Positions 1-9,758 of a stretch of 64,000 nt of DNA are shown one piece after another. The notes beneath the pieces are model-generated. The model did no database searches. It was not told where the DNA came from and worked only from the letters and a program-made list of their open reading frames with translations. Numbering within the stretch: the stretch's first letter is position 1; each line of letters starts with the position of its first letter. The stretch is from Chromobacterium sp. ATCC 53434 (GTDB lineage Bacteria; Pseudomonadota; Gammaproteobacteria; Burkholderiales; Chromobacteriaceae). The stretch covers positions 4,588,001 to 4,652,000 of the forward strand of contig NZ_CP025429.1 in assembly GCF_002848345.1 (NCBI RefSeq), read 5' to 3'. Position numbers and translations under genes: made by a program.

Positions 1-1
1 G

Positions 2-607
<606 letters not shown>

Positions 608-746
608 ACGAGCGGCGGCCCATGATTTTCCCCATCGCGACGCACACCGGCAGCAGCCCGCCACCGTCGTCGAACGACAAGCAGGCAGGCCAAGACCCCA
701 TGCCCCAACCACCGGCCGGCGGCGCCGGCCTTTCGGGAGTATCGAC

Positions 747-1973
747 ATGTTGAAACCGAGTCAAACCGCGCTGCCTATCCTGGCGATCCTGCTGGGCCTG
801 GCCGGCGCCGCCCAGGCCCGACCGGTCTGGATTTCGATAGGCGAGCCGGCCTACCAGCTGCTGCGCAAGATAGACACCAAAGCCAGCAGCCGGCTGAGCC
901 GCCAAACGCCGACCGGCGAAACCGTGCGCCTGGTCAGGGTGGACGAGGCGCTGCTGCCCAGCCTGTCCGACGCCATCCACGACAATCTGCGCCACTGCGG
1001 CGGCTTCATCGTCCACGGCGACCTGCGGCAGGCCCGTGCCGCGCTGAACGGACCGGCCGCGCCGCCGGCCGGCATCGTCGCGCCCGCTTACGCGATAGGC
1101 CAGCAGGCCATCGTCGCCAAGCTGCTGCCGCAACTGCGGGACAGCAATATCGTCGACACGATCCGGACCCTGTCCAACTACCAGAACCGCTTCTACACCA
1201 GCCGCCACGGCGTCGACGCGTCCAACTGGATCGCCGCGCAGTGGACGCGGCTGGCCGACGGCCGCGGCGACGCCGCCGTCGAGCAGTACGTCCATGCCGG
1301 CTGGCCGCAGAAGTCGGTGATCCTGACGATCAGGGGAACGGACGAGGCGATGGAGACGGTGGTGCTGGGCGCCCACCTCGACTCCTCCATCGGCAGCGAC
1401 GCCGGCGAGAGCGGCCGCGCGCCGGGCGCCGACGACGACGCCTCCGGCGTGGCCAGTCTGACCGAAGTGGCGCGCGTGCTGCTGGCCGGCGACTACCGGC
1501 CGCGCCGCACGATCCAGTTCATCGCCTACTCGGCGCACGAGGTGGGCCTGCGCGGCTCGACCGACATCGCCCGACGCTACCGGCAACAGCGGATCGACGT
1601 GGTCGGCGCGCTGCAGCTGGACATGACCAATTATCCGGGCGACGCGCAGGACATCTTCCTGATCACCGACGACACCAGCCGGGCGCAGAACGCCTTTGTC
1701 GCCGACTTGGCCAGGACCTATCTGCCCGCGCTGAAGGTCGACTACAGCCAGTGCGGCTACGCCTGCTCCGACCACGCCGCGTGGACGGCGCAGGGCTATG
1801 CCGCGTCGTTCCCGTTCGAGTCCAGCTTCGACAAGCGCAACCCGCACATCCACACCGACCACGACACGCTGGCCAACGCCGACGAGCAGGCCAGGCATGC
1901 GCTGAAGTTCTCGCAGCTGGCGCTGGCCTACGCGGTGGAGCTGGGCAGCGGCGGCCCGGCCAGGCCGCGCTGA
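747..1973 (+). CDS. M28 family leucyl aminopeptidase, copy 2, with Glu-to-His at the general-base position
   Basis: A 408-residue secreted M28 aminopeptidase with a signal peptide (residues 1-24, ending AAQA), a propeptide-like region and the catalytic domain from about residue 130. Zinc ligands fall at H210, D230, E265, D292 and H369, with spacing 20/35/27/77, exactly that of the Vibrio proteolytica enzyme (97, 117, 152, 179, 256). The residue before the zinc-ligand Glu, normally the general-base Glu (151 in Vibrio), is His264 (YSAHEV). Copy 1 just upstream keeps Glu. The start is chosen for the GGGAG site six bases upstream. All other motifs are intact, so this is either an altered-mechanism enzyme or a weak one; it is not decayed. 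Confidence 0.92.
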   Translation: MLKPSQTALPILAILLGLAGAAQARPVWISIGEPAYQLLRKIDTKASSRLSRQTPTGETVRLVRVDEALLPSLSDAIHDNLRHCGGFIVHGDLRQARAALNGPAAPPAGIVAPAYAIGQQAIVAKLLPQLRDSNIVDTIRTLSNYQNRFYTSRHGVDASNWIAAQWTRLADGRGDAAVEQYVHAGWPQKSVILTIRGTDEAMETVVLGAHLDSSIGSDAGESGRAPGADDDASGVASLTEVARVLLAGDYRPRRTIQFIAYSAHEVGLRGSTDIARRYRQQRIDVVGALQLDMTNYPGDAQDIFLITDDTSRAQNAFVADLARTYLPALKVDYSQCGYACSDHAAWTAQGYAASFPFESSFDKRNPHIHTDHDTLANADEQARHALKFSQLALAYAVELGSGGPARPR

Positions 1974-2010
1974 CGCGCTCGACGATTTGCTCCGTCGCGG
2001 CCCTTGCCGC

Positions 2011-2049
2011 AACGCGGCGCCGGCCGGACAGGGCCGGGCCGCGTTTTTT
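2011..2049 (+). terminator. Intrinsic terminator after the aminopeptidase pair
   Basis: The arms AACGCGGC and GCCGCGTT pair, extended inward by GCCGGCC and GGCCGGG-type pairing, and are followed by six T residues. It lies two bases before the ppc stop codon and separates the convergent genes. Confidence 0.8.
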
Positions 2050-2050
2050 A

Positions 2051-4747
2051 TCAACCGGTGTTGCGCAAGCCGGCGGCGGTGCCGTTGATCGTCAGATGGA
2101 TGGCGTACAAGGCGTCCTCGTCGTCCGGCTCGGCGCGCAAGCGCGCCAGCAGGTCGGCCTGCAGCAGGCCCAGCGCGTCGAGGAAGGGCAGCCGGGTTTC
2201 CAGGCTGCGGCGCAGCGTCGGGTTGCCCTCCAGCAACGCCGCCTGGCCGGTGATGGCGAAGAAGGCGTCGTGGGTTTTCTGCCATTCGGCCTTGACGATG
2301 CCGAACAGGCGCGCCGCCAGCTCGCGATCGGCCACCAGGCCGGAGAAGCGGCGGGCGATGCCCAGATCGGCCTTGGCCAGCACCTGCTCCATATTGGACA
2401 GCATCACCTGGAAGAACGGCGAATGGCGGTACAGGTGCTGCAAGCGCGCCAGACCGGCGTCGCCGTGCCTCTGCACATAGGCGGCCACCGCCGAGCCGAC
2501 GCCGAACCAGCCGGGCAGCATCAGCCGCGACTGCGACCAGGAGAACACCCAGGGAATCGCCCGCAGATCGGTGATGGCCGACAGGCTCTTGCGCGAGGCC
2601 GGCCGGCTGCCGATATTGAGCTGGGCGATCGCCGTCACCGGCGTCGCCTCCAGGAAGTACTGCATGAAGCCCGGCGTCTCCACCAGCGCGCGATAGGCGG
2701 CGAAGGCGCTGGCCGACAGCTCGTTGAACAGGCCGGCGTCCACCTCGCCGCCGGGCGCCTTGCCCAGGCTGGCCTCCAGCGTCGCCGCCACCAGCGCCTC
2801 CAGATTGCGGCCGGCGATGGCCGGATCGGTATATTTGGCGGTGATCACCTCGCCCTGCTCGGTGATGCGGATGCGGCCGGCGACGCTGCCGGCCGGCTGA
2901 GCGACGACGGCCTCGTACGACGGGCCGCCGCCGCGGCCGACCGAGCCGCCGCGGCCATGGAACAACTGCAGGCGCACGCCGGCGTCGGCGAAGGCCCTGA
3001 CCAGGCGGGTCTCGGCCTGGTACAGCTGCCACTGGCTGGTCAGATAGCCGCCGTCCTTATTGCTGTCGGAATAGCCCAGCATCACCTCCTGCACCCGCTC
3101 GCGGCTGTCCAACAGCTGCTTGTACCACGGCAGCGCGAACAGCGCGCGCATCACGCGCTCGCTGTCCTCCAGGTCGGCGATGGTTTCGAACAGCGGCACC
3201 AGGTTGACGCTGGCGCGCGGCACGCCGTCCTCCAGCCGGATCAGCCCGGCCTCCTTGCACAGCAGCGCCAGCGCCAACACGTCGCTGACATCGGCGCAGT
3301 TGGAAATGATGCACTGGCCGATGGCCTCGACGCCGAACTCGCGCTGTATCGCCGCCGCCTCGCGGAAGATCGCCAGCTCCTTCTCGGCCTGCTCGCCGTA
3401 GCGCAGATACGGCGAGAACAACAGCCGCGGCGTCGCCAGTTCGCGGATCAGCACCCGCACCCGCGCCGCCTCGTCCAGCGCGCGGTATTCCTCCAGCCCG
3501 GCGGCGCTGAACAGCTCGGCCACCACCGCCTCGTGCACCGCCGCGTGCTGGCGCAGATCCAGCGGCATCAGGAAGAAGCCGAACACGTCGACGCTGCGGA
3601 TCAGCCGCGCCAGCCGGCCGTCGGCCAGCGGCGCGCTGCCATGGGCGCGCAGCGACGCCGACAAGGCGGCCAGATCGCGAATCAGCTCGCGGTGGTCGCG
3701 GTAGGGCTGGCGCTCGTCCCAGCGGCAGGCCAATTCGACGCCGCGCAGGCGGGCGGCGGCGCGCAAACGGCCCTGCATCGTCGCCAGCGCGCGCCGGTAC
3801 GGCTCCTCGGCCCGGCTGACGGCGCCGTCCGGCGAATCGGCCGCCAGCGCCAGCACCTCGGCGCCGACCTCGACCAGCCGCGACGACAGCGACAGCTCGC
3901 GGTACAGGCTGTGCAGCTCGCGCAGATAATGCTCGAAGGCCTGCTGCGCCTGGCGCGTCACCGCGTGGCGCAGCAGGCCGGCGTCGACATTGGGATTGCC
4001 GTCGCGGTCGCCGCCTATCCAGCTGCCGACGCGGACGAAGGACGGCAACAGCGGCGCCTCGCCCCACAATTGGCCGACCTCGCGCTCCAGCCGCTGGTAC
4101 AGCGCCGGCAGGGCCTCGAAGAAGGCCAGCGGGTGGTAGGCGACGCCGTTGGTGATCTCGTCGCGCACCGTCATCTTGAAATGGCGGATTTCCGAGGTCT
4201 GCCACCATGCCAGCATCACCCGCTTCAGCTCGGCCTCCAGCTGCGCCCTGTCGTCAGGCGTCAGATCCGCCGCGTTCAGGCGCGACAGCAAGCCCCGCAC
4301 CGCGCGCTGCGCTTCCAGCACGCTCTGGCGCTGCACCTCGGTCGGGTGCGCGGTCAGCACGGCGCCGACCTGGGCATGGCTCAGCAACTGGTGCAGCGCG
4401 TGGAAGCTGACGCCATCCTGGTGCAGCCTGGCCAGCGCCCGGCCGACGCTGCCCTGCTGCGGCGCCGAGCCGGCCAGCTGGTGGGCGCGGCGACGGCGGT
4501 TGTGATGCAGGTCCTCGGCGATATTGAATAGCTGGGCGTACAGGCCGCAGGCGCGCAGCAGCGAGGCGGCGGCCCGCGGCGCCAACTGCGGCAGCGGCTG
4601 GCTGCGCTCGTCGCCGCGGCGGCCGGCGATGGCCTGCACCGCGCCGGCCAGCAACGGCCCCTCCTGTTCGCTGACCACCTCGGCCAGCAATCGGTCCAGC
4701 CGGGCGAGGTCGGCGCGTAGCGGTTCGTCCTTGTCGTGTTCGCTCAT
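2051..4747 (-). CDS. ppc: Phosphoenolpyruvate carboxylase
   Basis: The gene encodes an 898-residue cytosolic PEP carboxylase that makes oxaloacetate from PEP and bicarbonate, refilling the TCA cycle. The active-site motif [13 protein letters not shown] (catalytic His134) and the glycine-rich loop [15 protein letters not shown] followed by RITEQGEV are clear, and the C-terminus ends LRNTG as in the family. Length is normal for a bacterial enzyme. The frame is open to 4789, but the start at 4747 ([11 protein letters not shown]) matches homologues, while the extra 14 codons do not. It is divergent from hemC across about 200 bases. Confidence 0.95.
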   Translation of the reverse strand: MSEHDKDEPLRADLARLDRLLAEVVSEQEGPLLAGAVQAIAGRRGDERSQPLPQLAPRAAASLLRACGLYAQLFNIAEDLHHNRRRRAHQLAGSAPQQGSVGRALARLHQDGVSFHALHQLLSHAQVGAVLTAHPTEVQRQSVLEAQRAVRGLLSRLNAADLTPDDRAQLEAELKRVMLAWWQTSEIRHFKMTVRDEITNGVAYHPLAFFEALPALYQRLEREVGQLWGEAPLLPSFVRVGSWIGGDRDGNPNVDAGLLRHAVTRQAQQAFEHYLRELHSLYRELSLSSRLVEVGAEVLALAADSPDGAVSRAEEPYRRALATMQGRLRAAARLRGVELACRWDERQPYRDHRELIRDLAALSASLRAHGSAPLADGRLARLIRSVDVFGFFLMPLDLRQHAAVHEAVVAELFSAAGLEEYRALDEAARVRVLIRELATPRLLFSPYLRYGEQAEKELAIFREAAAIQREFGVEAIGQCIISNCADVSDVLALALLCKEAGLIRLEDGVPRASVNLVPLFETIADLEDSERVMRALFALPWYKQLLDSRERVQEVMLGYSDSNKDGGYLTSQWQLYQAETRLVRAFADAGVRLQLFHGRGGSVGRGGGPSYEAVVAQPAGSVAGRIRITEQGEVITAKYTDPAIAGRNLEALVAATLEASLGKAPGGEVDAGLFNELSASAFAAYRALVETPGFMQYFLEATPVTAIAQLNIGSRPASRKSLSAITDLRAIPWVFSWSQSRLMLPGWFGVGSAVAAYVQRHGDAGLARLQHLYRHSPFFQVMLSNMEQVLAKADLGIARRFSGLVADRELAARLFGIVKAEWQKTHDAFFAITGQAALLEGNPTLRRSLETRLPFLDALGLLQADLLARLRAEPDDEDALYAIHLTINGTAAGLRNTG

Positions 4748-4855
4748 ATTCTTGTCGTCCCTTGTCTGCACTGGTCGGCGACCAAACATTCATCATAAGC
4801 AGCTTGCGCGCTGTAGTGGCCAGACTACGGCAATTTCGCGGCCCGCGCCTTGATC

Positions 4856-4872
4856 TTGCTGCGTCGCAGCAA
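4856..4872. repeat. Perfect inverted repeat in the ppc-hemC intergenic region
   Basis: TTGCTGCG and CGCAGCAA flank a single central base, giving a 17-base perfect palindrome between the divergent ppc and hemC starts. There is no T-run, so a protein-binding site is likelier than a terminator. The binding protein is unknown. Confidence 0.5.
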
Positions 4873-4900
4873 CAAGCAGGCCAAGTCCATGACGGCAGCG

Positions 4901-4909
4901 TGGTAGAAT
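4901..4909 (+). promoter_or_regulatory. Probable extended -10 promoter of hemC
   Basis: TGG-TAGAAT matches an extended -10 element (TGn plus a 5/6 match to TATAAT). No good -35 lies 16-18 bases upstream, as is usual for extended -10 promoters. It predicts a leader of about 30 bases before the hemC ATG at 4945. Confidence 0.5.
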
Positions 4910-4944
4910 CGGCGGCATTTCTCCCCAACACGGGACCCGGTTTC

Positions 4945-5874
4945 ATGGACAAGATCGTCATCGCCAGCCGCGAAAGCCGGCTGGCCATGTGGCAGGCCGA
5001 GCACATCCAGGCTCGGCTGCAAGCGTTGTACCCGCACCTGACGGTGGACATCCTCGGCATGACCACCCAGGGCGACCAGATTCTGGATAAGACCCTGTCG
5101 AAGATCGGCGGCAAGGGCCTGTTCGTCAAGGAACTGGAACAGGCGCTGCTGGACGGCCGCGCCGACCTGGCGGTGCACTCGCTGAAAGACGTGCCGATGA
5201 CGCTGCCGGACGGCTTCGCGCTGACGGCGGTGTGCGAACGCGAGGACCCCCGCGACGCCTTCGTCTCCAATCATTACCAGAGTCTTTCCGAGCTGCCCGC
5301 CAGCAGCGTGGTCGGCACCTCCAGCCTGCGCCGCGAGGCGCAGCTGCGCGCCCGCTTCCCGCAGCTGGCGGTCAAGCCGCTGCGCGGCAATGTGCAGACC
5401 CGGCTGAAAAAACTGGACGACGGCGAGTTCGACGCCATCATCCTGGCCGCCGCCGGCCTGAAGCGCCTGGGCCTGGCCGAGCGCATCCGAAGCGAGCTGG
5501 CGCCGTCGGAAAGCCTGCCGGCCGCCGGCCAGGGCGCGCTGGGCATCGAGATCCGCGCCGATCGCGCCGATCTCGCCGCGCTGCTGGCGCCGCTGAACGA
5601 TCCGGCCACCCGCGCCTGTACCGCCGCCGAGCGCGCGCTGGCCCGCGAACTGGGCGGCAGCTGCCAGGTGCCGCTGGGCGCCTTCGCCACGCTGGCCGAC
5701 GGCGCGTTGACGCTGGGCGGCCTGGTCGCCCATCCGGACGGCTCGACGGTGCTGACCGCCAGCGCCAGCGGCCCGGCCGACTACGCCGAGGCGCTGGGCC
5801 GCGCGGTGGCCAAGCAACTGATCGACGCCGGCGCCCGCCCGCTGATAGACGCGGTGCTGGCCGAGCCGCGCTGA
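4945..5874 (+). CDS. hemC: Porphobilinogen deaminase (hydroxymethylbilane synthase)
   Basis: The 309-residue product joins four porphobilinogens into hydroxymethylbilane in heme and siroheme synthesis. It starts with the family sequence [19 protein letters not shown], carries the Lys/Arg-rich [11 protein letters not shown] substrate region, and has Cys240 in GGSCQVPLG, which holds the dipyrromethane cofactor. A longer in-frame start at 4762 exists, but the ATG at 4945 fits homologues exactly. It heads the run hemC, DUF1697, hemD, hemX, hemY; a stand-alone gene of another family separates it from hemD. Confidence 0.96.
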   Translation: MDKIVIASRESRLAMWQAEHIQARLQALYPHLTVDILGMTTQGDQILDKTLSKIGGKGLFVKELEQALLDGRADLAVHSLKDVPMTLPDGFALTAVCEREDPRDAFVSNHYQSLSELPASSVVGTSSLRREAQLRARFPQLAVKPLRGNVQTRLKKLDDGEFDAIILAAAGLKRLGLAERIRSELAPSESLPAAGQGALGIEIRADRADLAALLAPLNDPATRACTAAERALARELGGSCQVPLGAFATLADGALTLGGLVAHPDGSTVLTASASGPADYAEALGRAVAKQLIDAGARPLIDAVLAEPR

Positions 5875-5906
5875 CAAGCGGCGTCTTTATATAAAAGGAG
5901 ACGGCA

Positions 5907-6437
5907 ATGGAGCCGTGTGTCGCGCTGATTCGCGGTATCAACGTCGGCAAGGCCAAGCGCGTCGCGATGGCCGAGCTGCGCCAGATGGCGGCCGGGCTCG
6001 GCGCCGAAGCGGTCGCCACCTTGCTGAACAGCGGCAATCTGGTCTGTCGCCACCACTCGGCGCCTTTGCTGGCCGAGGGCCTGGAGGCCGCCATCGCCCG
6101 CGACTGCGGCTTTTCCGCCCGGGTGTTGGCGCTGGCCGGCGCCGCGCTCGACGACATCGTCGCCGCCAATCCCTACGCCGGCCTGGCCGACGACCCGGCC
6201 CGGCTGCTGCTGGCGTTTCCGCTGGAAACCGCCGCGCTGGCCGGCTGTGCCGCCGTCGAATACGACCGCGCCGGACCGGAACGGCTGCACATCGGCGCCG
6301 GCGCGGCCTATCTGTGGTGCGCGGCCGGCCTGATGGACAGTCCGCTGGCCGCCGACTTCACCCGCCGGCTGGGCGAGCGCTTCACCGTCCGCAACTGGGC
6401 TACCGTGCTGAAACTGCAACAGGCGCTGCCGCGATGA
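5907..6437 (+). CDS. DUF1697 family protein
   Basis: A 176-residue protein whose N-terminus (VALIRGINVGKAKRVAMAEL, then LLNSGNLV) is the hallmark of DUF1697, a small cytosolic family of unknown biochemical role. It has a ribosome-binding site (AAGGAG) shortly before the ATG. Its stop codon overlaps the hemD start as ATGA, so it is co-transcribed and probably translationally coupled with hemD. The family has no known heme function, so its position between hemC and hemD is unusual. Confidence 0.85.
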   Translation: MEPCVALIRGINVGKAKRVAMAELRQMAAGLGAEAVATLLNSGNLVCRHHSAPLLAEGLEAAIARDCGFSARVLALAGAALDDIVAANPYAGLADDPARLLLAFPLETAALAGCAAVEYDRAGPERLHIGAGAAYLWCAAGLMDSPLAADFTRRLGERFTVRNWATVLKLQQALPR

Positions 6438-7165
6438 AACGCATCCTGGCCGCCCGCCCGCTGGCGCAATGCGCCGACCTGCTCGATCGTCTGCGCGCCG
6501 AAGGCTGGCGGGCCGAACACTTGCCCTTGATGGAGATCGCGCCACAGGCCGGCGCGCTGGATGCGCTGCCGGCGCTGGCCGCCGCGGCCGACGCGCTGTT
6601 CTGGGTCAGCCCCAGCGCGATAGACATAAGCTGGCCGGCGCTGGCCGGCGCCGATCTCGCCGGCAAGCGGCTGGCCTGCGTCGGCGCGGCCAGCGCCGAC
6701 AAGCTGGCGCGACTGGCCGGCTGGCCAGTGTTGCATCCCGCCTCGGGCAGCGACAGCGAGGCGCTGCTGGCCTTGCCGGAGCTGGCCGATGTCTCGGGCC
6801 AGCGCTGGCTGATCGTCCGCGGCCTGGGCGGCCGCGCGCTGCTGGCGGACACGCTGGCGGCGCGCGGCGCCCTGGTCGGCGTCGCCGAAGTCTACCGCCG
6901 CCTCGACGGCGCGCCGGACTGGACCGCCTTCGACGCCTCGCCGCCCGATGCCGTCATCGTTTCCTCAAGCGAAATGGTAGAGCAATTGTTCCGACTGGCT
7001 GGCCCGCGCCGGACTGGGGCGCTACAATGCCTGCTGTACTGTGTGCCGCATCCGCGCATAGCCGAGCGCCTGGCCGCTCTCGGCGCGGCACGCGTCGTGA
7101 CAACCCGGGCCGACGACGCCTCCCTTGTCGCCGGCCTCAAAGAATGGTTCCGTCGTCACCCATGA
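6434..7165 (+). CDS. hemD: Uroporphyrinogen-III synthase
   Basis: A 243-residue protein that cyclises hydroxymethylbilane with inversion of ring D to uroporphyrinogen III. HemD sequences are poorly conserved. The call rests on the N-terminal start (ILAARPLAQCADLLDRLRAEG), the FWVSPSAID and GAASADKL segments, the second-domain PDAVIVSSSEMVEQL segment, the normal length and the position between hemC and hemX. It overlaps the upstream DUF1697 stop by ATGA, and its own stop overlaps the hemX ATG in the same way. Confidence 0.9.
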   Translation: MKRILAARPLAQCADLLDRLRAEGWRAEHLPLMEIAPQAGALDALPALAAAADALFWVSPSAIDISWPALAGADLAGKRLACVGAASADKLARLAGWPVLHPASGSDSEALLALPELADVSGQRWLIVRGLGGRALLADTLAARGALVGVAEVYRRLDGAPDWTAFDASPPDAVIVSSSEMVEQLFRLAGPRRTGALQCLLYCVPHPRIAERLAALGAARVVTTRADDASLVAGLKEWFRRHP

Positions 7166-8193
7166 GCGAATCCCAGATCCACGAAGCCATCCCGGCCGCC
7201 GCGCCCCGCAAGCGCCCGACCTTCGCCTTCCTGTTGGCCGCCGCCGCTCTGGGCGTGGCCGGCTGGCAGTTCTACAGCACCCAGCAGCAGCTGGAGTCGA
7301 TGCGCCAGGAACTGGCGCGCCGGCTGTCCGAGGGCAGCGGCGCCGGCAAGGAGCAGCGCGCCATCGCCGAACAGGCGCTGGTGGCGACGCGCGCCACCGA
7401 CGGCAAGCTGGCCCTGGTCGAAGCCCGCGTCAACGAAGCGGCCGGCCAGTACGCCACGCTGAACGGCATGTACCAGGAGCTGACCAAGAATCGCAGCGAC
7501 TGGCTGTTGTCGGAAATCGAGCACACGCTGGCCATCGCCAGCCAGCAGCTGCAGCTGGCCGGCAATGTCAGCGCCGCGGTGTCGGCGCTGGAAATGGTCG
7601 ACGCGCGGCTGTCCAAGTTCGACCGCCCGCAGCTGATCGGCGTCAAGAAGGCGGTCGCCTCCGATCTGGAAAAACTGAAGGCGCTGCCTTATCTGGACAC
7701 CGTCGGCCTGACCGTCAAGATCGACCGGCTGATGCTGGGCGTGGACGCGCTGCCGCTGGCGGTGGACTCGCACCGGCTGGGCAGCGCGCGGACGGCAACG
7801 CCGGCGGCCGCGCCCGCCAACTTGCCGTGGTGGGAACGCCTGAGCTACGAAATCAGCCAGAGCCTGGGCGAACTGATCCATATCCGCCGGATGGACAAGC
7901 CGGAAGCGCTGCTGCTGTCGCCGGAGCAGGCTTTCTTCCTGCGCGAAAACTTGAAGATGCGCTTGCTGGACGCCCGTCTGGCGCTGTTGCAGCGCGACGG
8001 CAAGACCTACGCCGCCGACGTCGCCGCCGCGCGCAGCTACGTGCAGCGCTACTTCGACCGCGACGCCGCCGCCGCCACCCAGTGGCTGACGACGCTGGGC
8101 GAACTGGAAGGCGCGCCATTGGACATCAGCCTGCCCGACATGGCCGCCAGCCTGAAGGCGGTGCGCGATGCCCAGGGCAATAGCGGGGAGTAA
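7162..8193 (+). CDS. hemX: HemX family membrane-anchored protein of the heme operon
   Basis: A 343-residue protein with a short cytoplasmic Pro/Ala-rich N-terminus, one transmembrane segment (about residues 20-37) and a long coiled-coil and helical region outside (QQQLESMRQELARRL onward), then the LLSEIEHTLAIASQQLQLAGN segment typical of HemX. It was historically annotated as uroporphyrinogen-III methyltransferase, but it has no SAM-binding motif, so catalysis is unlikely. The ATGA overlap with hemD and a three-base gap to hemY show one transcription unit. Confidence 0.9.
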   Translation: MSESQIHEAIPAAAPRKRPTFAFLLAAAALGVAGWQFYSTQQQLESMRQELARRLSEGSGAGKEQRAIAEQALVATRATDGKLALVEARVNEAAGQYATLNGMYQELTKNRSDWLLSEIEHTLAIASQQLQLAGNVSAAVSALEMVDARLSKFDRPQLIGVKKAVASDLEKLKALPYLDTVGLTVKIDRLMLGVDALPLAVDSHRLGSARTATPAAAPANLPWWERLSYEISQSLGELIHIRRMDKPEALLLSPEQAFFLRENLKMRLLDARLALLQRDGKTYAADVAAARSYVQRYFDRDAAAATQWLTTLGELEGAPLDISLPDMAASLKAVRDAQGNSGE

Positions 8194-8196
8194 ACG

Positions 8197-9405
8197 GTGA
8201 AATTCGCATTGTGGATTACCGGCCTGTTCGCGCTGGCCGTGCTGGTGGGGCTGGCCTCCACCCTGAACACCGGCTACGCCATCCTGTTCCTGCCGCCGTA
8301 CCGGATGGAAGTGTCGTTCAATCTGATGATCGTGCTGGTGGTGGCGCTGATCGTCGCCACCCACGTCGCTCTGAGACTGATCGCGCTGGCCGCCGATCTG
8401 CCGCGCCAGGTGCAGCGCTTCCAGCGCCAGAAGAAGCTGAAGGCGGCCCGCCACGCGCTGCGCGAAGCCGGCATCGCCTTCTTCGAGGGCCGCTACCAGC
8501 GCGCCGAGCGCGAAGCGGCCAAGGCCCTGAACGACGAGTACGCGCCGGAAAACCGCGCGCTGGCGCTGCTGATCGCCGCCCGCGCCGCCGGTTCGGCCGG
8601 CGCCGGCGACAAGCGCGACGTCTACCTGAACCAGCTGGATTCGCTGCCGGAACGGCTGCAGCTGGCGCGCCACATGCTGGACGCCGAGCTGAAACTGGAG
8701 AACAAGGACGCGCTGGGCGCGCTGGGCGCGATCGAACGCGTGCGCGCGCTGTCGCCCAATCTGACCAACGCGCTGCGGCTGGAGTTGAAGGTGCGGCTGC
8801 TGCAGAAACAGCCGGAGGCCATCCTGACGCTGACCGAGAAGCTGTTGAAGGCCGACGCGCTGGAGCCGGAACAGGCGCGCCGCTACCGGCTGGCCGCCTA
8901 CCAGCAGCAGCTGACCGGCCTGCTCGGCGAACGCGAGGTGCGCGACTGGCTGCGCCGCATTCCCGAGGTCGAGCGCGCCAATCCTCAGCTGCTGCAGCAG
9001 GTGGTCGCCCATCTGATCCGCCTGCAGCAGTACGACTACGCCGCCACATTGCTGGCCGGCGCGCTGGCCGGCGACGAGACCGAGCTGCCGGAACTGGCGC
9101 GCGAGCTGGGCCAGCTGGCCAGCCATCTGAGCGTGGAAAAGCGCCTGGAGCTGCTGAAGAATGCCGAGAACTGGCTGAAACAGCGGCCGCGCGACCACTG
9201 GCTGTTGCTGGCGCTGGGCCGACTGGCGCAGACGCAGCAGTTGTGGGGCAAGGCGCAAAGCTATCTGGAGGCCAGCGTGTCCATCCAGCCGACGCTGTGC
9301 GCCCACGCGGAGCTGGCGCGGCTGTTCGAGGCCACCGGCAAGGAAGAGCAATCGCAGCAGCACTATCGCAAGAGCCTGGAATTGGCGCTGAGCCAGGGCT
9401 GCTGA
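8197..9405 (+). CDS. hemY: HemY family TPR membrane protein
   Basis: A 402-residue inner-membrane protein with two N-terminal transmembrane segments (about 3-22 and 43-62), the family stretch YAILFLPPYRMEVSFNL between them, and helical TPR-like repeats over the remainder. This is the proteobacterial HemY of hemCDXY operons, not protoporphyrinogen oxidase. Its exact role in tetrapyrrole metabolism is not settled. It is the last gene of the operon; a candidate terminator follows directly. Confidence 0.92.
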   Translation: MKFALWITGLFALAVLVGLASTLNTGYAILFLPPYRMEVSFNLMIVLVVALIVATHVALRLIALAADLPRQVQRFQRQKKLKAARHALREAGIAFFEGRYQRAEREAAKALNDEYAPENRALALLIAARAAGSAGAGDKRDVYLNQLDSLPERLQLARHMLDAELKLENKDALGALGAIERVRALSPNLTNALRLELKVRLLQKQPEAILTLTEKLLKADALEPEQARRYRLAAYQQQLTGLLGEREVRDWLRRIPEVERANPQLLQQVVAHLIRLQQYDYAATLLAGALAGDETELPELARELGQLASHLSVEKRLELLKNAENWLKQRPRDHWLLLALGRLAQTQQLWGKAQSYLEASVSIQPTLCAHAELARLFEATGKEEQSQQHYRKSLELALSQGC

Positions 9406-9758
9406 GCCCGCGACGCCGCCGTGCCGATGCCGCCCGCCTGCCAGGCCGGCGTCATTTTTCTTGCCCGCGGACAAAAAAAATCGGACTCCGCTCGGAGCCC
9501 GTTCATGCCAACGTGGACTGGCAACAACAAATCGATACGAGAGTGCAGGGCGGCATCTTGTCTGACAATAATGATGCCGGGCAACGAAAGCTGTGCCAGA
9601 ATCAACCATTATGCATGGCAGAACCGCTTGCCATGCATGACGGCTGTCGTCGCCATGTCGCCGGCACGCGGCGACATCCTCAGCAGCATACGTGGTGGCG
9701 CCGATTTGCACAAAGCAGTTAATCTCATCAAAACCATGAAGAAAAGGCATGTAACAGC
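9406..9758 (+). other. Non-coding gap between hemY and the LysR gene
   Basis: These 353 bases hold no convincing gene. A 113-codon open frame (9421-9762) lacks the strong GC bias at third positions seen in neighbours and overlaps the LysR start. A candidate terminator lies at 9412-9458; the rest is lower in GC and probably carries the LysR gene's promoter. Confidence 0.6.
9412..9458 (+). terminator. Candidate terminator of the hem operon
   Basis: GACGCCG pairs with CGGCGTC across a loop that contains its own small hairpin (GCCT..AGGC), and ATTTTT follows. The loop is long, so the call is moderate. Confidence 0.45.

Noticed and set aside
1241..4531. 1096-codon plus-strand frame across copy 2 of the aminopeptidase and antisense to ppc
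   Set aside because: Low-complexity Arg/Ala/Gln sequence with no domain; ppc on the other strand has full motif support.
4762..4944. Extended N-terminus for hemC
   Set aside because: The extra 61 residues are unlike any porphobilinogen deaminase and would cover the probable promoter and palindrome.
7156..9750. 864-codon minus-strand frame opposite hemX and hemY
   Set aside because: Gln/Arg/Ala-rich shadow of the hem genes' third-position GC bias; crosses two real genes and an intergenic gap.
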